Positions 37,138-47,692 are shown, counted from the stretch's first letter. The stretch: 64,000 nucleotides of DNA from Actinobacillus porcinus (GCF_901764995.1 NZ_CABFKI010000009.1:1-64000); one strand, 5' to 3'. The notes: generated from the sequence alone by a model not told the origin. Translations and numbers: made by a program.

Positions 37138-37152
37138 TTAAGGAGAACATAA

Positions 37153-40074
37153 ATGCGTAAACAAACTTTACTTTCCGTAGCTATTTCAACGGCACTTAGC
37201 ACAACAAATCTTTATGCTGCTGATTTACCTCAAAACCATAACATTACAGAAGGTAATGCAAAAATTAATACCTTAAATAAGGCAATGACCATTACCCAAG
37301 AATCGCCTAGAGTAAGTATTGAATGGGAAAGTTTTGATATTGGAAAACAAAATAGTGTTGAATTTAAACAGCCTGATTCAACCGCTATTGCTTATAATCG
37401 TGTTATGGGCGGAAATGCAAGTCAAATACAAGGTAAATTGCAGGCAAATGGGCGTGTATTTCTCGCTAATCCTAACGGCATTATTATTACAAAAGATGCT
37501 CAAGTAAATGTAGGTAGCTTACTTGCTACAACTAAAGATCTTGAAAAAATCAGCAATAGTAATAGTTTCAACTTTACTCCACGTAAAAATCATAAAACCG
37601 CTGAAGGAAAAATTATTAATGAAGGTAAAATTATCGCAAATGGTGAAAATGCTTTTGTCGCTTTAGTTGGAAATGACGTTGAAAATAAAGGAATAATTGA
37701 AGCTAAATACTTTAAACAAGAGAAAAAAGTTAAAGGTCGCTATTGTAATAGTATTTGGAGCGATCCAAATGATTGTTATGAAGGTAATCCTTGGGGATTT
37801 AAGTGGATTGATTTTGAACGTGATGAAACTATTGAAAGTCCAGGACAAGTTGTCTTGGGAGCTGGTGGAAAATTTAGCTTAGAATTAGATACGACATCTA
37901 TTGATCTAGATATTGAAGAAAATACAGTAAATAGTATTGTGAAAAATTCAGGTTCTATTATTACTGAAGATGGCTATATTGAGCTAACTGCTAAGGGAAA
38001 AAGTGAGTTAATTAATAATCTAGTTAATAATAATGGTTTATTACAGGCGGATAATATCGTAATGTCTCGCTCTGGAAAAATAACCTTATTTTCTGATGAT
38101 ATTCAATTTGGAAAAAACAGTGATGTTCAAGCCGAAAATTTGGAAATAAAAGCAGGTAAAAATGAGATTAACTTAAATGCTGAAAAAGGTGCAAAACTCA
38201 CAGTTAAAGATAGTATTGATTTTTCAACCAGTAGTTATTTTGAACCAGCTATAAAGAAAGTTAATCTGAACGGTGATTTAACTCGAGAAGATAAAAACTA
38301 TTATGATGATGGCTCTAAAAAATTAAAAACAAAAGTTAATCTAAAACTAGCAGATAATCTTGATATTGGGAATAAAAAAGTAGGTGAGAATTCTTTTATT
38401 AGCAGTGATTTTTTAGGCTCTTTACTTGGAGTTTCAGGAGAAGTAAATCTGAATGCGTATAATTTTGATATTTCAGGCGATATAAATATAGATTCGTATA
38501 GGGATACCGACTCAGTTTTATTATTAAATACACAGTTAAATTATACTAATCCTAGCCATATTCGTTTTAATAAAGCGAATATAGATACTAAAAATGGGCG
38601 TTTATTTATTGCGACAGATTTAATGGATAAACATTTTGCGGATAAAGGAATCTCAGATGTTCAGATTATAGATAGTAAATTTAATTTTAATAATGGCGCT
38701 ATTGTTTTAGGCAGAAATGGTTTAAGAAGAAATTTAGAAGATTCTAGAACTTGTATCAATCTTGCCTATTGTTTAGAAGATACTCAAAGATCGCCTTTTA
38801 GCGTAAATATTAGTAATTTGCAACTTGATAAAGTAGATGATTTTGTCATTGTTGGCGGCTTTAATAATGTTGATATTGATCGCCTTACTCATATAGGAAG
38901 AGGTAATTTCTATATTTACGGGGGATATTCCTATAATAAAGAAAAGCCAAGCTATGACTATGCGATTTTCAATACTAAGGACAGAGCATTACGTACAGAA
39001 CGAAATCATACTCAGAGACGATGGAAATTTGATAATAATTTACGTCAATGGATTAATAATGAGTTCTTATATGCATTTGATTGGTGGACAGCCACAAATA
39101 ATAGTTACGACAAAATCAAACAAGAAGTCATTAAAACACCTAAGAGCCATTTAGAAACGACGATTAATATTCGTAATAGTAATATAAAAACGAATGATGG
39201 TTTCATTAATCTTATGGCTAAAAAGATTAATTTAATCGACAGTCAATTTAATGTTACGTTTGACCGAAATATGTCTTTTGAATCTGATTACGATCGTATC
39301 CATAAAATTGGACTAAGTGCAGATAAAACAATTTTAGATCACACATCATTGAATATTCAGGGGGCTGAAAAACTGAATGTTTCACCAAGTGCAAAAATGA
39401 AAGCAGCTACAATGTATGTTGTTGGTGATTTAGAAGGGCGAAATAACAGTTCAATTAATCTGAAAAGCCATCAAGGTTATACATTGATGACAGATAAGAA
39501 TGCAACATTACGTGGTGAGAAATCAAAAAATGATTTAACTATTACCTTGTTAAATACTGGTCCTAAACCTTCACCTGAAATTGGCATTACAGGTTCCGCA
39601 GATAATGATGCAAATGCAGCTAACTTTGCTTTAGCACTAGGTGATGCGACAAAGACAACGATTGAGAATGCCACGGTTATCGCACTAGCCCCAAATGGAG
39701 CTAAAGCCTATTATAGCCATAAAGATATGCCTATCGTGCTGAAAAATACTGACTTTACATTTTATGAGCAACCGAGAGAAACAAACTACGGTGATGATGA
39801 GCTAGCCGGAGAAGGAAATATCAAAAGACTTAATGAGCGTCAATTAAATACGATATTAGATAAACTTAACGGGATTAAGCCAACTTATCTATCTCGCGAA
39901 CAGAGTAATTTAGTTGAAAATAATAAGTCCGGAGTTAAATCTCTACAATCTGAAACACTAGAAGATGAGAAGAGCGTTGTTGTCTCTATTTGTGATGAAA
40001 ACAATAAATGTGAAGATCGAATTATCGGCAATAAACATACCGATGCTAAAGTTTCGGTAGGTGAAATTCGTTAG
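37153..40074 (+). CDS. hxuA: Haem-haemopexin binding TpsA exoprotein HxuA-like
   Basis: Secreted right-handed beta-helix protein expected to bind host haemopexin and release its haem to HxuC. The 973 residues have a signal peptide (ending ..NLYA) and a TPS secretion domain with VEFKQPDSTAIAYNRVMGGNASQIQGKL and the NPNG motif in FLANPNGIIITKDAQVNVGSL (about 75-125). A long AT-rich helix region follows. The C-terminus has a CX5C pair (VVSICDENNKCEDRII). H. influenzae HxuA is 928 residues, so this version is somewhat longer. A HMW-type adhesin is the main alternative. Size, the HxuB match and the adjacent hxuC favour HxuA. Confidence 0.85.
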   Translation: MRKQTLLSVAISTALSTTNLYAADLPQNHNITEGNAKINTLNKAMTITQESPRVSIEWESFDIGKQNSVEFKQPDSTAIAYNRVMGGNASQIQGKLQANGRVFLANPNGIIITKDAQVNVGSLLATTKDLEKISNSNSFNFTPRKNHKTAEGKIINEGKIIANGENAFVALVGNDVENKGIIEAKYFKQEKKVKGRYCNSIWSDPNDCYEGNPWGFKWIDFERDETIESPGQVVLGAGGKFSLELDTTSIDLDIEENTVNSIVKNSGSIITEDGYIELTAKGKSELINNLVNNNGLLQADNIVMSRSGKITLFSDDIQFGKNSDVQAENLEIKAGKNEINLNAEKGAKLTVKDSIDFSTSSYFEPAIKKVNLNGDLTREDKNYYDDGSKKLKTKVNLKLADNLDIGNKKVGENSFISSDFLGSLLGVSGEVNLNAYNFDISGDINIDSYRDTDSVLLLNTQLNYTNPSHIRFNKANIDTKNGRLFIATDLMDKHFADKGISDVQIIDSKFNFNNGAIVLGRNGLRRNLEDSRTCINLAYCLEDTQRSPFSVNISNLQLDKVDDFVIVGGFNNVDIDRLTHIGRGNFYIYGGYSYNKEKPSYDYAIFNTKDRALRTERNHTQRRWKFDNNLRQWINNEFLYAFDWWTATNNSYDKIKQEVIKTPKSHLETTINIRNSNIKTNDGFINLMAKKINLIDSQFNVTFDRNMSFESDYDRIHKIGLSADKTILDHTSLNIQGAEKLNVSPSAKMKAATMYVVGDLEGRNNSSINLKSHQGYTLMTDKNATLRGEKSKNDLTITLLNTGPKPSPEIGITGSADNDANAANFALALGDATKTTIENATVIALAPNGAKAYYSHKDMPIVLKNTDFTFYEQPRETNYGDDELAGEGNIKRLNERQLNTILDKLNGIKPTYLSREQSNLVENNKSGVKSLQSETLEDEKSVVVSICDENNKCEDRIIGNKHTDAKVSVGEIR

Positions 40075-40120
40075 ACTAAATCGAGAAGACACAGGTATTG
40101 GTTTGTTGAATACATAAAAA

Positions 40121-40142
40121 AATCCACGCATTTGCGTGGATT
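40121..40142 (-). terminator. Palindrome B', right boundary of the hxu region
   Basis: 22-bp palindrome identical to the one at 33122-33143. Here the A-run lies on its left, so as a terminator it points to the minus strand. Confidence 0.75.
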
Positions 40143-40143
40143 C

Positions 40144-40885
40144 CAGACCACTGACAAACCCACCCTTTCAGGCTTCCTGCCCAAGGTGGGTTTATTTTTT
40201 GCCGTTTTATCTCTTTTTCTTGCATTTCACCTTAAATAGCTACTCAAGCGGTCAGTTTTGTGGATTTTTTTGCCATTACCGCATATTGGCGAAGAATAAG
40301 CCATAAAAAATGTAAAAAAGCCCATAGCACAAGGGCTATCTTCTTGATATTTTGTGCCATTGCGGCAAGGAAGCATTGCATCTGCACTTTTGACAACCCT
40401 CTGTAACGGGCGTAGCGGTGTCCGTGGTGTTGTTTGGCGTCCGCAAAGCTACGCTCGACGGTTTCGGCTCGGCGTTTGTAGAGTTTTTTTCCTTGCTCCG
40501 ATAGTCTAACGGCATTGGCGTTGTCCATCGCTGCTTGATAGATATGCCGGGTTATCAGTCTTTCGGCTTTTTTCCTTTTTCTTCTCGTGCTTAATGCCAA
40601 AGAGATAGCCCAGCAGCATAATTTTAAACAAACGCACAGGGTCAACGGCAGGACGACCGTTATCGTGGCAATAAAGATGGGCAACCTCATCACGGATAAA
40701 TTCAAAATCAATGGCTTTGGCAACTTTGCGAACAAGATGGTCTTTAGGAACAAGTTGCTCAAGACTTATCATCTCGAGTTCATATTGGGGAGAAGGGGGA
40801 TTTTTAAGCATAGGCATTTCCTTTTTTTGATATGCCTATTAGATCAAACCTCTAGCGAGATGTCTAGAGGTTTGTCAGCGGTCTG
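40144..40885 (-). mobile_element. Degraded IS with IS1182-like transposase remnant
   Basis: Ends are CAGACCACTGACAAAC (40144-40159) and GTTTGTCAGCGGTCTG (40870-40885), a 16-bp inverted repeat with one mismatch. The interior holds only the two ends of a transposase gene. No clear target duplication is visible, because the flanks are the palindromes B' (left) and A' (right). The 62-bp hairpin at 33059-33120 is the same two ends with nothing between. Confidence 0.8.
40244..40817 (-). pseudogene. IS1182-like transposase, internally deleted and frameshifted
   Basis: The N-terminal part (40817 down to about 40590) reads MPMLKNPPSPQYELEM.. LVPKDHLVRKVAKAIDF.. NGRPAVDPVRLFKIMLLGYLFGIKHEKKK, the DUF772-type start of IS1182/IS5-group transposases. 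The frame then shifts. The other frame continues KKAERLITRHIYQAAMDNAN.. KKLYKRRAETVERSFADAKQHHGHRYARYRGL.. to 40244, which is the normal end of such enzymes. The catalytic middle, expected to be some 250 residues or more, is missing. It cannot be active on its own. Confidence 0.85.
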
Positions 40886-40886
40886 A

Positions 40887-40909
40887 GGCAACTTAATCGT
40901 TGCCTTTTT
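40887..40909 (+). terminator. Palindrome A', right boundary of the hxu region
   Basis: 18-bp palindrome (GGCAAC/GTTGCC arms) identical to 33039-33056, here followed by TTTTT on the plus strand. It can terminate hxuBA transcripts. Confidence 0.75.
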
Positions 40910-40933
40910 CGTCTTTAAAGTGCGGTCAAAATC

Positions 40934-42307
40934 TTAAGGTTTTGCCGAATAGTAACCACCCATTGCACTATAAATAGCATTTTCATTTTGAATAACGCTA
41001 TATTTCGCATTCAAAATGGCGACCTGTGATGTTTTTTCAGTATTCGCCGCGTTTAGCCATTCGCGTAATTCAGATACACCCGCATCATAACGATTTTTGT
41101 AGTATTGGGTAATACGCTTATCGTAATCATATTTTTGCGCTAAATTACGGTAATTTTGCAAAGATTGGCTATAGGCAAAATAATTGGTATCCACTTCATT
41201 TAGGGCAGTGGTAATACCTTTTTCGTAATTGAGACGTGCTGTTTCATACGCCGCTTCCGAAATTTTCACATTCCATTTTACATGGTTCCAATCTAAGAAC
41301 GGCAAGCTAATGCCCAATGTCCCCTTTGCGGTTGGGTTTTCAAAAGCATTGCTCACTTTATTATTACTTGATGACATAGACGCCCCGAGTGAAATCGTAG
41401 GGAACCACGCTTTTTGCATTGCTTTGGCATCGTTGAAAGCGCTACTTAAACGGAACAAATTGCCTTTGACATCAGGACGGTTGGCAATGGTTGCCACCGG
41501 TACATTTAAATTCACGCCGGTATTTTTCACATTAAGAATATGTGGGAAAGTGATATTTAATGGGTCGTTTGGTTTTAAATTTAATAAATTACGTAAAGTC
41601 TGTTCCGCCGTTTTACGTTGCGTTTCGTATGAGATTAAATTATTACGCGCCATTAATACTGCTTGTGTCGCTTGATCCGTGCTTGCACGATCACCCACAC
41701 CGACATTTAAACGGTTTTGCATAATCGTATTAATACGGCTGTAGTAATCAATTGTATCGTTGGTCGCTGCAATGGCGTCATTTAAATAGGCAATTTGATA
41801 ATAGGTTGATACCACCGAATTAATTAAAGAAAGACGTGTTGCTTCCAAATCTTGTTGGGTGGCTTTATAAGTCCATTCCCCCGCATTGGCGGCATCAGCT
41901 AAACGGCGCCATAAATCAAGAGTATAGCTTACGCTTAATGACCCTTCATGTTTGATAGTTGAGTTGGCATGGGTATCTGTTGCACGGCTTGCAGATGAAC
42001 CGGTTGAGCCATTAAAACTTGGTACTAAATCTGCCCCTAATAAATTGGCTTGATAGAGCGCTGAGTTCACAGAAATCGCGGCTTTGGCTAAATCTTTGTT
42101 ATTGAGTAAAGCTTGTTCAACTACGCGATTTAATTGCGGATCATTGTATAACGACCACCAATTTTCTTTCACGTTATATTGATTGGTGATTTCTGCGTAT
42201 TGTTTATAGTCATCTTGGCTGGCTTGGTAGCTGTCGCTGATATTGGCACAGCCCACTAACGCTGTTGAAAACGCCATAGCTAAGGCGATTTTGCTCAGTT
42301 TTAACAT
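40934..42307 (-). CDS. Outer-membrane efflux lipoprotein (TolC/NodT type)
   Basis: Outer-membrane channel of a tripartite exporter. It starts at MLKLSKIALAMAFSTALVGC (42307, AAAGGAAA ribosome-binding site), a lipoprotein signal with the lipobox LVGC and a +1 Cys at residue 20, giving 457 residues. Two OEP repeats are visible (NNKDLAKAAISVNSALYQANLLGADLVPSF and the C-terminal ALNEVDTNYFAYSQSLQNY). It lies downstream of macA-macB on the same strand and is the obvious partner for them. The longer frame upstream to 42367 overlaps an uptake-signal pair and is not used. Confidence 0.92.
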   Translation of the reverse strand: MLKLSKIALAMAFSTALVGCANISDSYQASQDDYKQYAEITNQYNVKENWWSLYNDPQLNRVVEQALLNNKDLAKAAISVNSALYQANLLGADLVPSFNGSTGSSASRATDTHANSTIKHEGSLSVSYTLDLWRRLADAANAGEWTYKATQQDLEATRLSLINSVVSTYYQIAYLNDAIAATNDTIDYYSRINTIMQNRLNVGVGDRASTDQATQAVLMARNNLISYETQRKTAEQTLRNLLNLKPNDPLNITFPHILNVKNTGVNLNVPVATIANRPDVKGNLFRLSSAFNDAKAMQKAWFPTISLGASMSSSNNKVSNAFENPTAKGTLGISLPFLDWNHVKWNVKISEAAYETARLNYEKGITTALNEVDTNYFAYSQSLQNYRNLAQKYDYDKRITQYYKNRYDAGVSELREWLNAANTEKTSQVAILNAKYSVIQNENAIYSAMGGYYSAKP

Positions 42308-42330
42308 AAAAGTTTCCTTTAAATGATGAA

Positions 42331-42370
42331 AAAGCGCGGTCAAAAAATTGTGTTTTTTTAACCGCACTTT
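42331..42370. terminator. Imperfect paired uptake signals between macB and the efflux lipoprotein
   Basis: AAAGCGCGGTCAAAA and TTTTAACCGCACTTT form a stem with one mismatch in the left uptake signal. It may attenuate read-through from macB. Confidence 0.45.
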
Positions 42371-42445
42371 GGGGGTTAATTTGTTACTGAACGTTCGTTC
42401 ATTTTTATTTCGGCATATTCTATCAAAAAAATAAAATAATGCTAC

Positions 42446-44377
42446 TTATTCCCTTGCTAAGGCAGTAATAGGATCAAGTTGGGCGGCTTTTTTCGCGGGC
42501 ATATAACCAAATACCACACCAATTAGGGTAGAGAACAATACCGCTGCCACAATGGAAAAGGCCGAGAATGACATCATAAAATCCGTAATAAAGGCATTAA
42601 ATAAAGTGCCAATAATTAAGGACAGTAAAATGCCCGAAACGCCGCCGATGATACAAATTAATACCGCTTCAATAAGGAATTGTTGCAAAATATTGCTACG
42701 GCGTGCGCCAATTGCCATACGAACCCCAATTTCTTTTGTGCGTTCAGTGACGGAAACGAGCATAATATTCATCACACCAATTCCCCCAACAATGAGCGAA
42801 ATAAAGGCAATAGACGAAATTAACAGCTTCATTGTGCCCGTAGTGCTTTCAATGGTCTGTTTAATGGTGTCGCTGTTCATAATAAAGAAATCTTTTTTGC
42901 CGTGGCGCAAGGTCAAAAATTCCGTTAAGCTTTTTTCTGCCACCGTAGTGTTGATATTATCCTTAATTTTGACGGTTATCGAACCAATTTTTACGCCCCC
43001 TGTCACTTTATTCATTACTGTAGTATAAGGCGCATAAATATTTAAAGAACTGCTCGCCGCCCCCATTTGTCTATCTGTCACAACACCAATAATTCGGAAA
43101 GGTCTTTTGGCAAAAATAACGACTTTACCAATGGGATCTTCATTCGGAAAAATGGCCTTTTTCGCACTTTCATCTAATAATGCCACAGGTGCATTTTCTG
43201 CCACTTCTTGCGCGGTAATCAAACGCCCTGATTTCAGCTTCATCCCTTCCACATCAAAATATTGTTCTCCAACCCCTTTGAGATTAGTCGATGTAAAAGA
43301 TTGATTGCCGTAAATCAGCAAACCGCTTGAGGAACTATTGGGCGTAACATTTTGCACATAACTTTGTTTTGTCAACGCATTGGCGTCATTTACCGTTAAA
43401 TTTTGCATTTGTTCTGCACGGCGATCACCAAATCCCGTCCCATTAAAAATCGTCATGGTGTTAGTACCTAAGCCATTAATATTCGACAGGATTTTTTGTT
43501 GAGAACCATTACCTAACGCTACCACGGAAACCACAGACGTAATCCCAATAATAATCCCGAGCATGGTAAGTAGCGAGCGCATTTTATGGGCAAGAATCGC
43601 GCCCACAGACATACGAAAGGCTTCCACCAACTGATCTTTACTCAAACCAAAGCAGGGCGTTGAAACTTTTTCATTTTTAACCGCACTTTTCACCGCTGCT
43701 TTGTGGCTATCGCCAATAATCTCACCATCTTTAATTTCAATGACACGGTTGGCTTGTGCCGCGATATCGCGGTCGTGAGTTACCATAATAATGGTGTGCC
43801 CTTCGTGGTGAAGTTGGCGCAAAATTTCCATCACATTTTGCCCGCTTGCACTGTCTAATGCCCCCGTGGGTTCATCGGCAAGAATAATTTCACCGCCATT
43901 CATTAACGCGCGCGCGATACTGACACGCTGTTGTTGTCCCCCTGAAAGCTGGTTGGGTTTATTTTGTTCTTTGCCTTCAAGCCCTAATTTTTTGAGCAAC
44001 TCTTGAGCATGGGCAAGCCGCTTCGCCTGAGATGTTCCTGCATAAATCGCAGGCAACGCCACATTTTCTTGTGCCGTCAAAGAAGAGAGCAGATTATAAC
44101 GCTGGAAAATAAACCCAAATTTTTGGCTACGTAAATCCGAGAGTTGATCGGCGGATAATTCCACCGTTTCTTTGCCATCAATTTTATAGGATCCGCTGGT
44201 TGCCGTGTCCAAGCAACCGATAATATTCATCAGCGTGGATTTACCTGAACCCGATTGTCCAATAATGGCCACAAAATCGCCTTTTTCAATATGAAGAGAA
44301 ATATCCTTTAAAATATGAACACGGTTTTCGCCTTCGCCGAAATAACGATTTAAGTTTTTGATTTCAATAATATTCAT
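42446..44377 (-). CDS. macB: MacB-type ABC transporter, ATPase-permease fusion
   Basis: Inner-membrane mechanotransmission ABC transporter of the MacB family. The 643 residues start with the ATPase: Walker [10 protein letters not shown] (40-48), Q-loop FIFQRYNLL, signature [15 protein letters not shown] near 143, and Walker [14 protein letters not shown]. Then come a first TM segment near 270, a periplasmic domain, and three C-terminal TM segments with the FtsX-like [15 protein letters not shown]. It works with MacA and a TolC-type channel in macrolide, peptide or toxin export. macA ends 28 bp upstream. Confidence 0.95.
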   Translation of the reverse strand: MNIIEIKNLNRYFGEGENRVHILKDISLHIEKGDFVAIIGQSGSGKSTLMNIIGCLDTATSGSYKIDGKETVELSADQLSDLRSQKFGFIFQRYNLLSSLTAQENVALPAIYAGTSQAKRLAHAQELLKKLGLEGKEQNKPNQLSGGQQQRVSIARALMNGGEIILADEPTGALDSASGQNVMEILRQLHHEGHTIIMVTHDRDIAAQANRVIEIKDGEIIGDSHKAAVKSAVKNEKVSTPCFGLSKDQLVEAFRMSVGAILAHKMRSLLTMLGIIIGITSVVSVVALGNGSQQKILSNINGLGTNTMTIFNGTGFGDRRAEQMQNLTVNDANALTKQSYVQNVTPNSSSSGLLIYGNQSFTSTNLKGVGEQYFDVEGMKLKSGRLITAQEVAENAPVALLDESAKKAIFPNEDPIGKVVIFAKRPFRIIGVVTDRQMGAASSSLNIYAPYTTVMNKVTGGVKIGSITVKIKDNINTTVAEKSLTEFLTLRHGKKDFFIMNSDTIKQTIESTTGTMKLLISSIAFISLIVGGIGVMNIMLVSVTERTKEIGVRMAIGARRSNILQQFLIEAVLICIIGGVSGILLSLIIGTLFNAFITDFMMSFSAFSIVAAVLFSTLIGVVFGYMPAKKAAQLDPITALARE

Positions 44378-44404
44378 GAAAATTTACCGTTTTTTAACCG
44401 CACT

Positions 44405-45583
44405 TTAGAACATGCGCGGGCCACGCCCTGTGGTGCCGACTTTCTCGCCTGCCGCCACTTGCGACACAATAACTTTTTCCCCTTCGGCTAAGCCCGATTT
44501 GATTTCAGTTTGGAAGTCGTTTTGCACCCCAATTTCCACTTCGCGTTCTTCCGATTGATTTTGGGCATTAAGTACATGAACAATATACTTATTGCCCTTT
44601 TTTTGTATCGCCATATTGGACACCGTTAACACCCCTTTGGCAGCAGCGATTTTAATCGTATTTTCCGTTGTCATTCCAATACGCAACACACCGTCAGGGT
44701 TATCTACTTCCATATTGGCATAATAATAGACGGCGGAAGTCGATGATGAAGATGATGAACTACTTGAACCGGTTGATGTGGCATCAGTATCTGTTGTGGT
44801 TGCAGGATCCACACTATCAATCACAGCATGATATTTGGTCTGATTATCCGATAAAATGGTAAATTCCACTTCTTGACCGGCTTTGACTTTAGTAATGTCA
44901 CCTTCTGAAATTTCAGGTTTAATCAGCATTTTTTGTAAGTTAGCTACCGTCACAATAGTAGGGGTGGTTTGATTGGCATTCACCGTTTGCCCTTCAGAAA
45001 TCGGCGTTGAAATCACTGTGCCGTCAATAGGCGAAGTAATTTTGGTATAACCCACATTGGTTTCAGCGGTATTCACCTCAATTTCAGCCTGTTTAATGGA
45101 TTCTTGCAAGGCATCAATTTCTGCTTTCGCCGCATCAAGGGTATTTTTTGCGCTGTTCAGCTCGTCTAAAGACGTAGATTGTAATTTGTAAAGCTTAGAT
45201 AAACGGGAATAACTAGATTGCGCTACGTTGTAAGCGGTTTGTTTGGCTTTTAATTGTGCTTGATAACTGGCTAAAGCCGCCTTGGCTTTATTGAGTGCGT
45301 TGATTTGTGTGGTGGAATCAATATCCGCAATCATATCGCCTTTTTTCACTGATTGACCTAATTTAACATAGAGTTTGGTGATTTTGCCTGAAACCTGAGC
45401 ACCAACATCCACTTCATTTGAGCTTTGAATAGAGCCTGATGCCACGACCGTTTTTTCCACATCGGCACGCGTCACGTTTTCAGTTAAAAAAGTCGGTGTT
45501 TGTTCGCCTTGAGACATAAAAAAATAGCTACCACCGGCAACCATCGTGGCTAATAACAGTATCGTAATAGTTTTCTTTTTCAT
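44405..45583 (-). CDS. macA: MacA-type periplasmic adaptor
   Basis: Membrane-fusion protein linking MacB to the outer-membrane channel. The 392 residues have an N-terminal membrane anchor (KKKTITILLLATMVAGGSYFF) and a lipoyl half-motif VDVGAQVSGKITKLYVKLGQSVKKGDMIADID near 60-90. A long helical hairpin (about 95-175) precedes YTKITSPIDGTVISTPISEGQTV, the second lipoyl half. A Ser-rich insert (TGSSSSSSSSST near 280) interrupts the beta-barrel domain. It is first gene of the macA-macB-channel operon. Confidence 0.95.
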   Translation of the reverse strand: MKKKTITILLLATMVAGGSYFFMSQGEQTPTFLTENVTRADVEKTVVASGSIQSSNEVDVGAQVSGKITKLYVKLGQSVKKGDMIADIDSTTQINALNKAKAALASYQAQLKAKQTAYNVAQSSYSRLSKLYKLQSTSLDELNSAKNTLDAAKAEIDALQESIKQAEIEVNTAETNVGYTKITSPIDGTVISTPISEGQTVNANQTTPTIVTVANLQKMLIKPEISEGDITKVKAGQEVEFTILSDNQTKYHAVIDSVDPATTTDTDATSTGSSSSSSSSSTSAVYYYANMEVDNPDGVLRIGMTTENTIKIAAAKGVLTVSNMAIQKKGNKYIVHVLNAQNQSEEREVEIGVQNDFQTEIKSGLAEGEKVIVSQVAAGEKVGTTGRGPRMF

Positions 45584-45871
45584 GATTTTTCCCGATAAGA
45601 TAATTTGTCGCCATGATAAAGCGAGAATATTAAGAATTTATTAAGATTGAAATGTATGACCCCATATTTAAATCATGGTTCATATCAAAATGCCGTGAAT
45701 TCTAACCATTCGAACCAGCACATACAACCGTGCGATGATATTTTCATGGCGAAAAAGGTTTTAGGGAATGCCATTGGGGAAATAAAATTCATCAAAAACA
45801 ACCGCACTTTAAATCTTGCAATAAAACCTGTAAAATACAGCGAATTTTATCAACAAAATACAAAAAAACTT

Positions 45872-47542
45872 ATGACAACTGAACATATTGACGTAAATGG
45901 CGAAGAACATCGCCCAACGAATTTTATTCGTCAAATCATTGACGAAGATCTTGCCAGTGGCAAACACAATAATGTGTACACACGTTTCCCGCCTGAACCC
46001 AACGGCTATTTGCATATTGGGCACGCTAAATCAATCTGCTTAAACTTTGGTATTGCAAAAGATTATCAAGGTTTATGCAACCTGCGTTTTGACGATACGA
46101 ACCCGGTTAAAGAAGACGTAGAATATGTTGACTCTATCAAGCAAGATGTGGAATGGTTAGGGTTTAAATGGAATGGGGAAGTGCGTTATGCTTCAGACTA
46201 TTTCGACCAACTTTATGGCTATGCGATTGAATTAATTAACAAAGGGTTAGCCTATGTGGATGAACTTTCCCCTGAAGAAATGCGTGAATATCGCGGTACT
46301 TTAACGGAAGCAGGTAAAAACAGCCCTTATCGCGATCGCAGTGTAGAAGAAAATTTGGCGTTATTTGAAAAAATGAAAAACGGCGAATTTGAAGAAGGAA
46401 AAGCTTGTTTACGCGCCAAAATCGATATGGCATCGCCATTTATGGTGATGCGCGATCCTGTACTTTATCGCGTTAAATTTGCCAGCCACCATCAAACCGG
46501 TGACAAATGGTGCATTTACCCAATGTACGATTTTACCCATTGTATTTCCGATGCTCTTGAGCGCATTACTCATTCATTGTGTACATTAGAATTCCAAGAT
46601 AACCGCCGTTTATACGACTGGGTATTAGAGCATATTTCCATTGAACGTCCATTGCCGCATCAATATGAATTCTCACGTTTAAATTTAGAAGGCACATTAA
46701 CCTCTAAACGTAAATTATTGAAACTGGTTGAAGAGGGGGTAGTGGATGGTTGGAATGACCCACGTATGCCAACCATTTCAGGTCTACGCCGCCGTGGTTA
46801 TACGCCGGCGTCTTTGCGCGAGTTTTGCCGCCGTATTGGGGTCACTAAACAAGATAACGTGGTGGAATATTCGGCGTTAGAAAGTTGTATTCGTGACGAT
46901 TTAAACGTAAATGCGCCACGTGCAATGGCAGTCATCAATCCATTAAAAATTGTGATTGAGAACTTAGAAAATAGCGAAATTTTGACCGCACCTAACCACC
47001 CGAATCGTGAAGAATTAGGCACGCGTCAATTGCCGTTCACCAAAGAACTTTACATTGACGAAGCAGACTTCCGCGAAGAAGCCAATAAACAATACAAACG
47101 CTTAGTATTAGGCAAAGAAGTGCGTTTGCGTAATGCTTATGTGATTAAAGCTGAGCGCGTGGAAAAAGATGCCGATGGTAAAGTGATTTGCGTGTATTGT
47201 ACTTACGATCCTGGAACCTTAGGCAAAAATCCGGCAGATGGACGCAAAGTAAAAGGCGTGATTCAATGGGTTTCTGCAACAGATAACCACCCCGCGGAAT
47301 TCCGTCAATACGGACGTTTATTTGATATGGCAAATCCTGGTGCGGAAGAAGACATTATCGCGGCAATTAACCCGCATTCCTTAGTGGTCAAACATGGGGT
47401 TGTGGAAAAAAGCCTTGGCAATGCAAAAGCAGAACAGGCTTACCAATTTGAACGTGAAGGTTATTATTGCGCAGACAGCAAAGATAGCCACCCGGAACAT
47501 TTAGTTTTTAACTTAACTGTAAGTTTAAAAGAAGGATTTTAA
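45872..47542 (+). CDS. glnS: Glutaminyl-tRNA synthetase
   Basis: Class I aminoacyl-tRNA synthetase. I start at [30 protein letters not shown] (45872), giving 556 residues (E. coli 554). The frame is open to 45647, but that part has no recognisable homology. The HIGH motif is HIGHAKS in [15 protein letters not shown] near 35-45. The KMSKS-like loop is [11 protein letters not shown] near 268. The C-terminal anticodon-binding barrels are present. No neighbouring tRNA gene was seen. Confidence 0.97.
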   Translation: MTTEHIDVNGEEHRPTNFIRQIIDEDLASGKHNNVYTRFPPEPNGYLHIGHAKSICLNFGIAKDYQGLCNLRFDDTNPVKEDVEYVDSIKQDVEWLGFKWNGEVRYASDYFDQLYGYAIELINKGLAYVDELSPEEMREYRGTLTEAGKNSPYRDRSVEENLALFEKMKNGEFEEGKACLRAKIDMASPFMVMRDPVLYRVKFASHHQTGDKWCIYPMYDFTHCISDALERITHSLCTLEFQDNRRLYDWVLEHISIERPLPHQYEFSRLNLEGTLTSKRKLLKLVEEGVVDGWNDPRMPTISGLRRRGYTPASLREFCRRIGVTKQDNVVEYSALESCIRDDLNVNAPRAMAVINPLKIVIENLENSEILTAPNHPNREELGTRQLPFTKELYIDEADFREEANKQYKRLVLGKEVRLRNAYVIKAERVEKDADGKVICVYCTYDPGTLGKNPADGRKVKGVIQWVSATDNHPAEFRQYGRLFDMANPGAEEDIIAAINPHSLVVKHGVVEKSLGNAKAEQAYQFEREGYYCADSKDSHPEHLVFNLTVSLKEGF

Positions 47543-47545
47543 TTA

Positions 47546-47692
47546 ATGAAAAAACTCGTCTTGATTGCCATTACGGCTGCTTTTGTCGCCGCTTGTTCAC
47601 AACCAAAAGATATTTATTTTAACGGTTCAGACGGCTCTCATTCAGGCTTAAAATACGATAAAGCCAGCGGTAGTTTTGGCGTTAATCGCTAA
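47546..47692 (+). CDS. Small predicted lipoprotein, 48 residues
   Basis: ORF 3 bp after the glnS stop: MKKLVLIAITAAFVAAC is a textbook lipoprotein signal with the lipobox VAAC and Cys17. A short polar mature part (SQPKDIYFNGSDGSHSGLKYDKASGSFGVNR) follows. AAGGA in the end of glnS is a suitable ribosome-binding site, so it is probably translated from the glnS transcript. Mature length is only 32 residues. Function is unknown. Confidence 0.75.
   Translation: MKKLVLIAITAAFVAACSQPKDIYFNGSDGSHSGLKYDKASGSFGVNR

Noticed and set aside
37153..40074. HMW-type adhesin instead of HxuA
   Set aside because: Secretion domain, CX5C end and TpsB partner would fit, but the length near 1000 residues, the HxuB likeness and the adjacent HxuC-like receptor favour haem-haemopexin uptake; no HMW1C-type glycosyltransferase is present.
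40587..40886. 99-residue plus-strand ORF across the IS
   Set aside because: Antisense of the transposase remnant, no homology.
45647..45871. 75-residue N-terminal extension of glnS
   Set aside because: Open by chance; GlnRS homology starts at MTTEHID and that ATG gives the normal length. I see no recognisable gene in this 288-bp intergenic.
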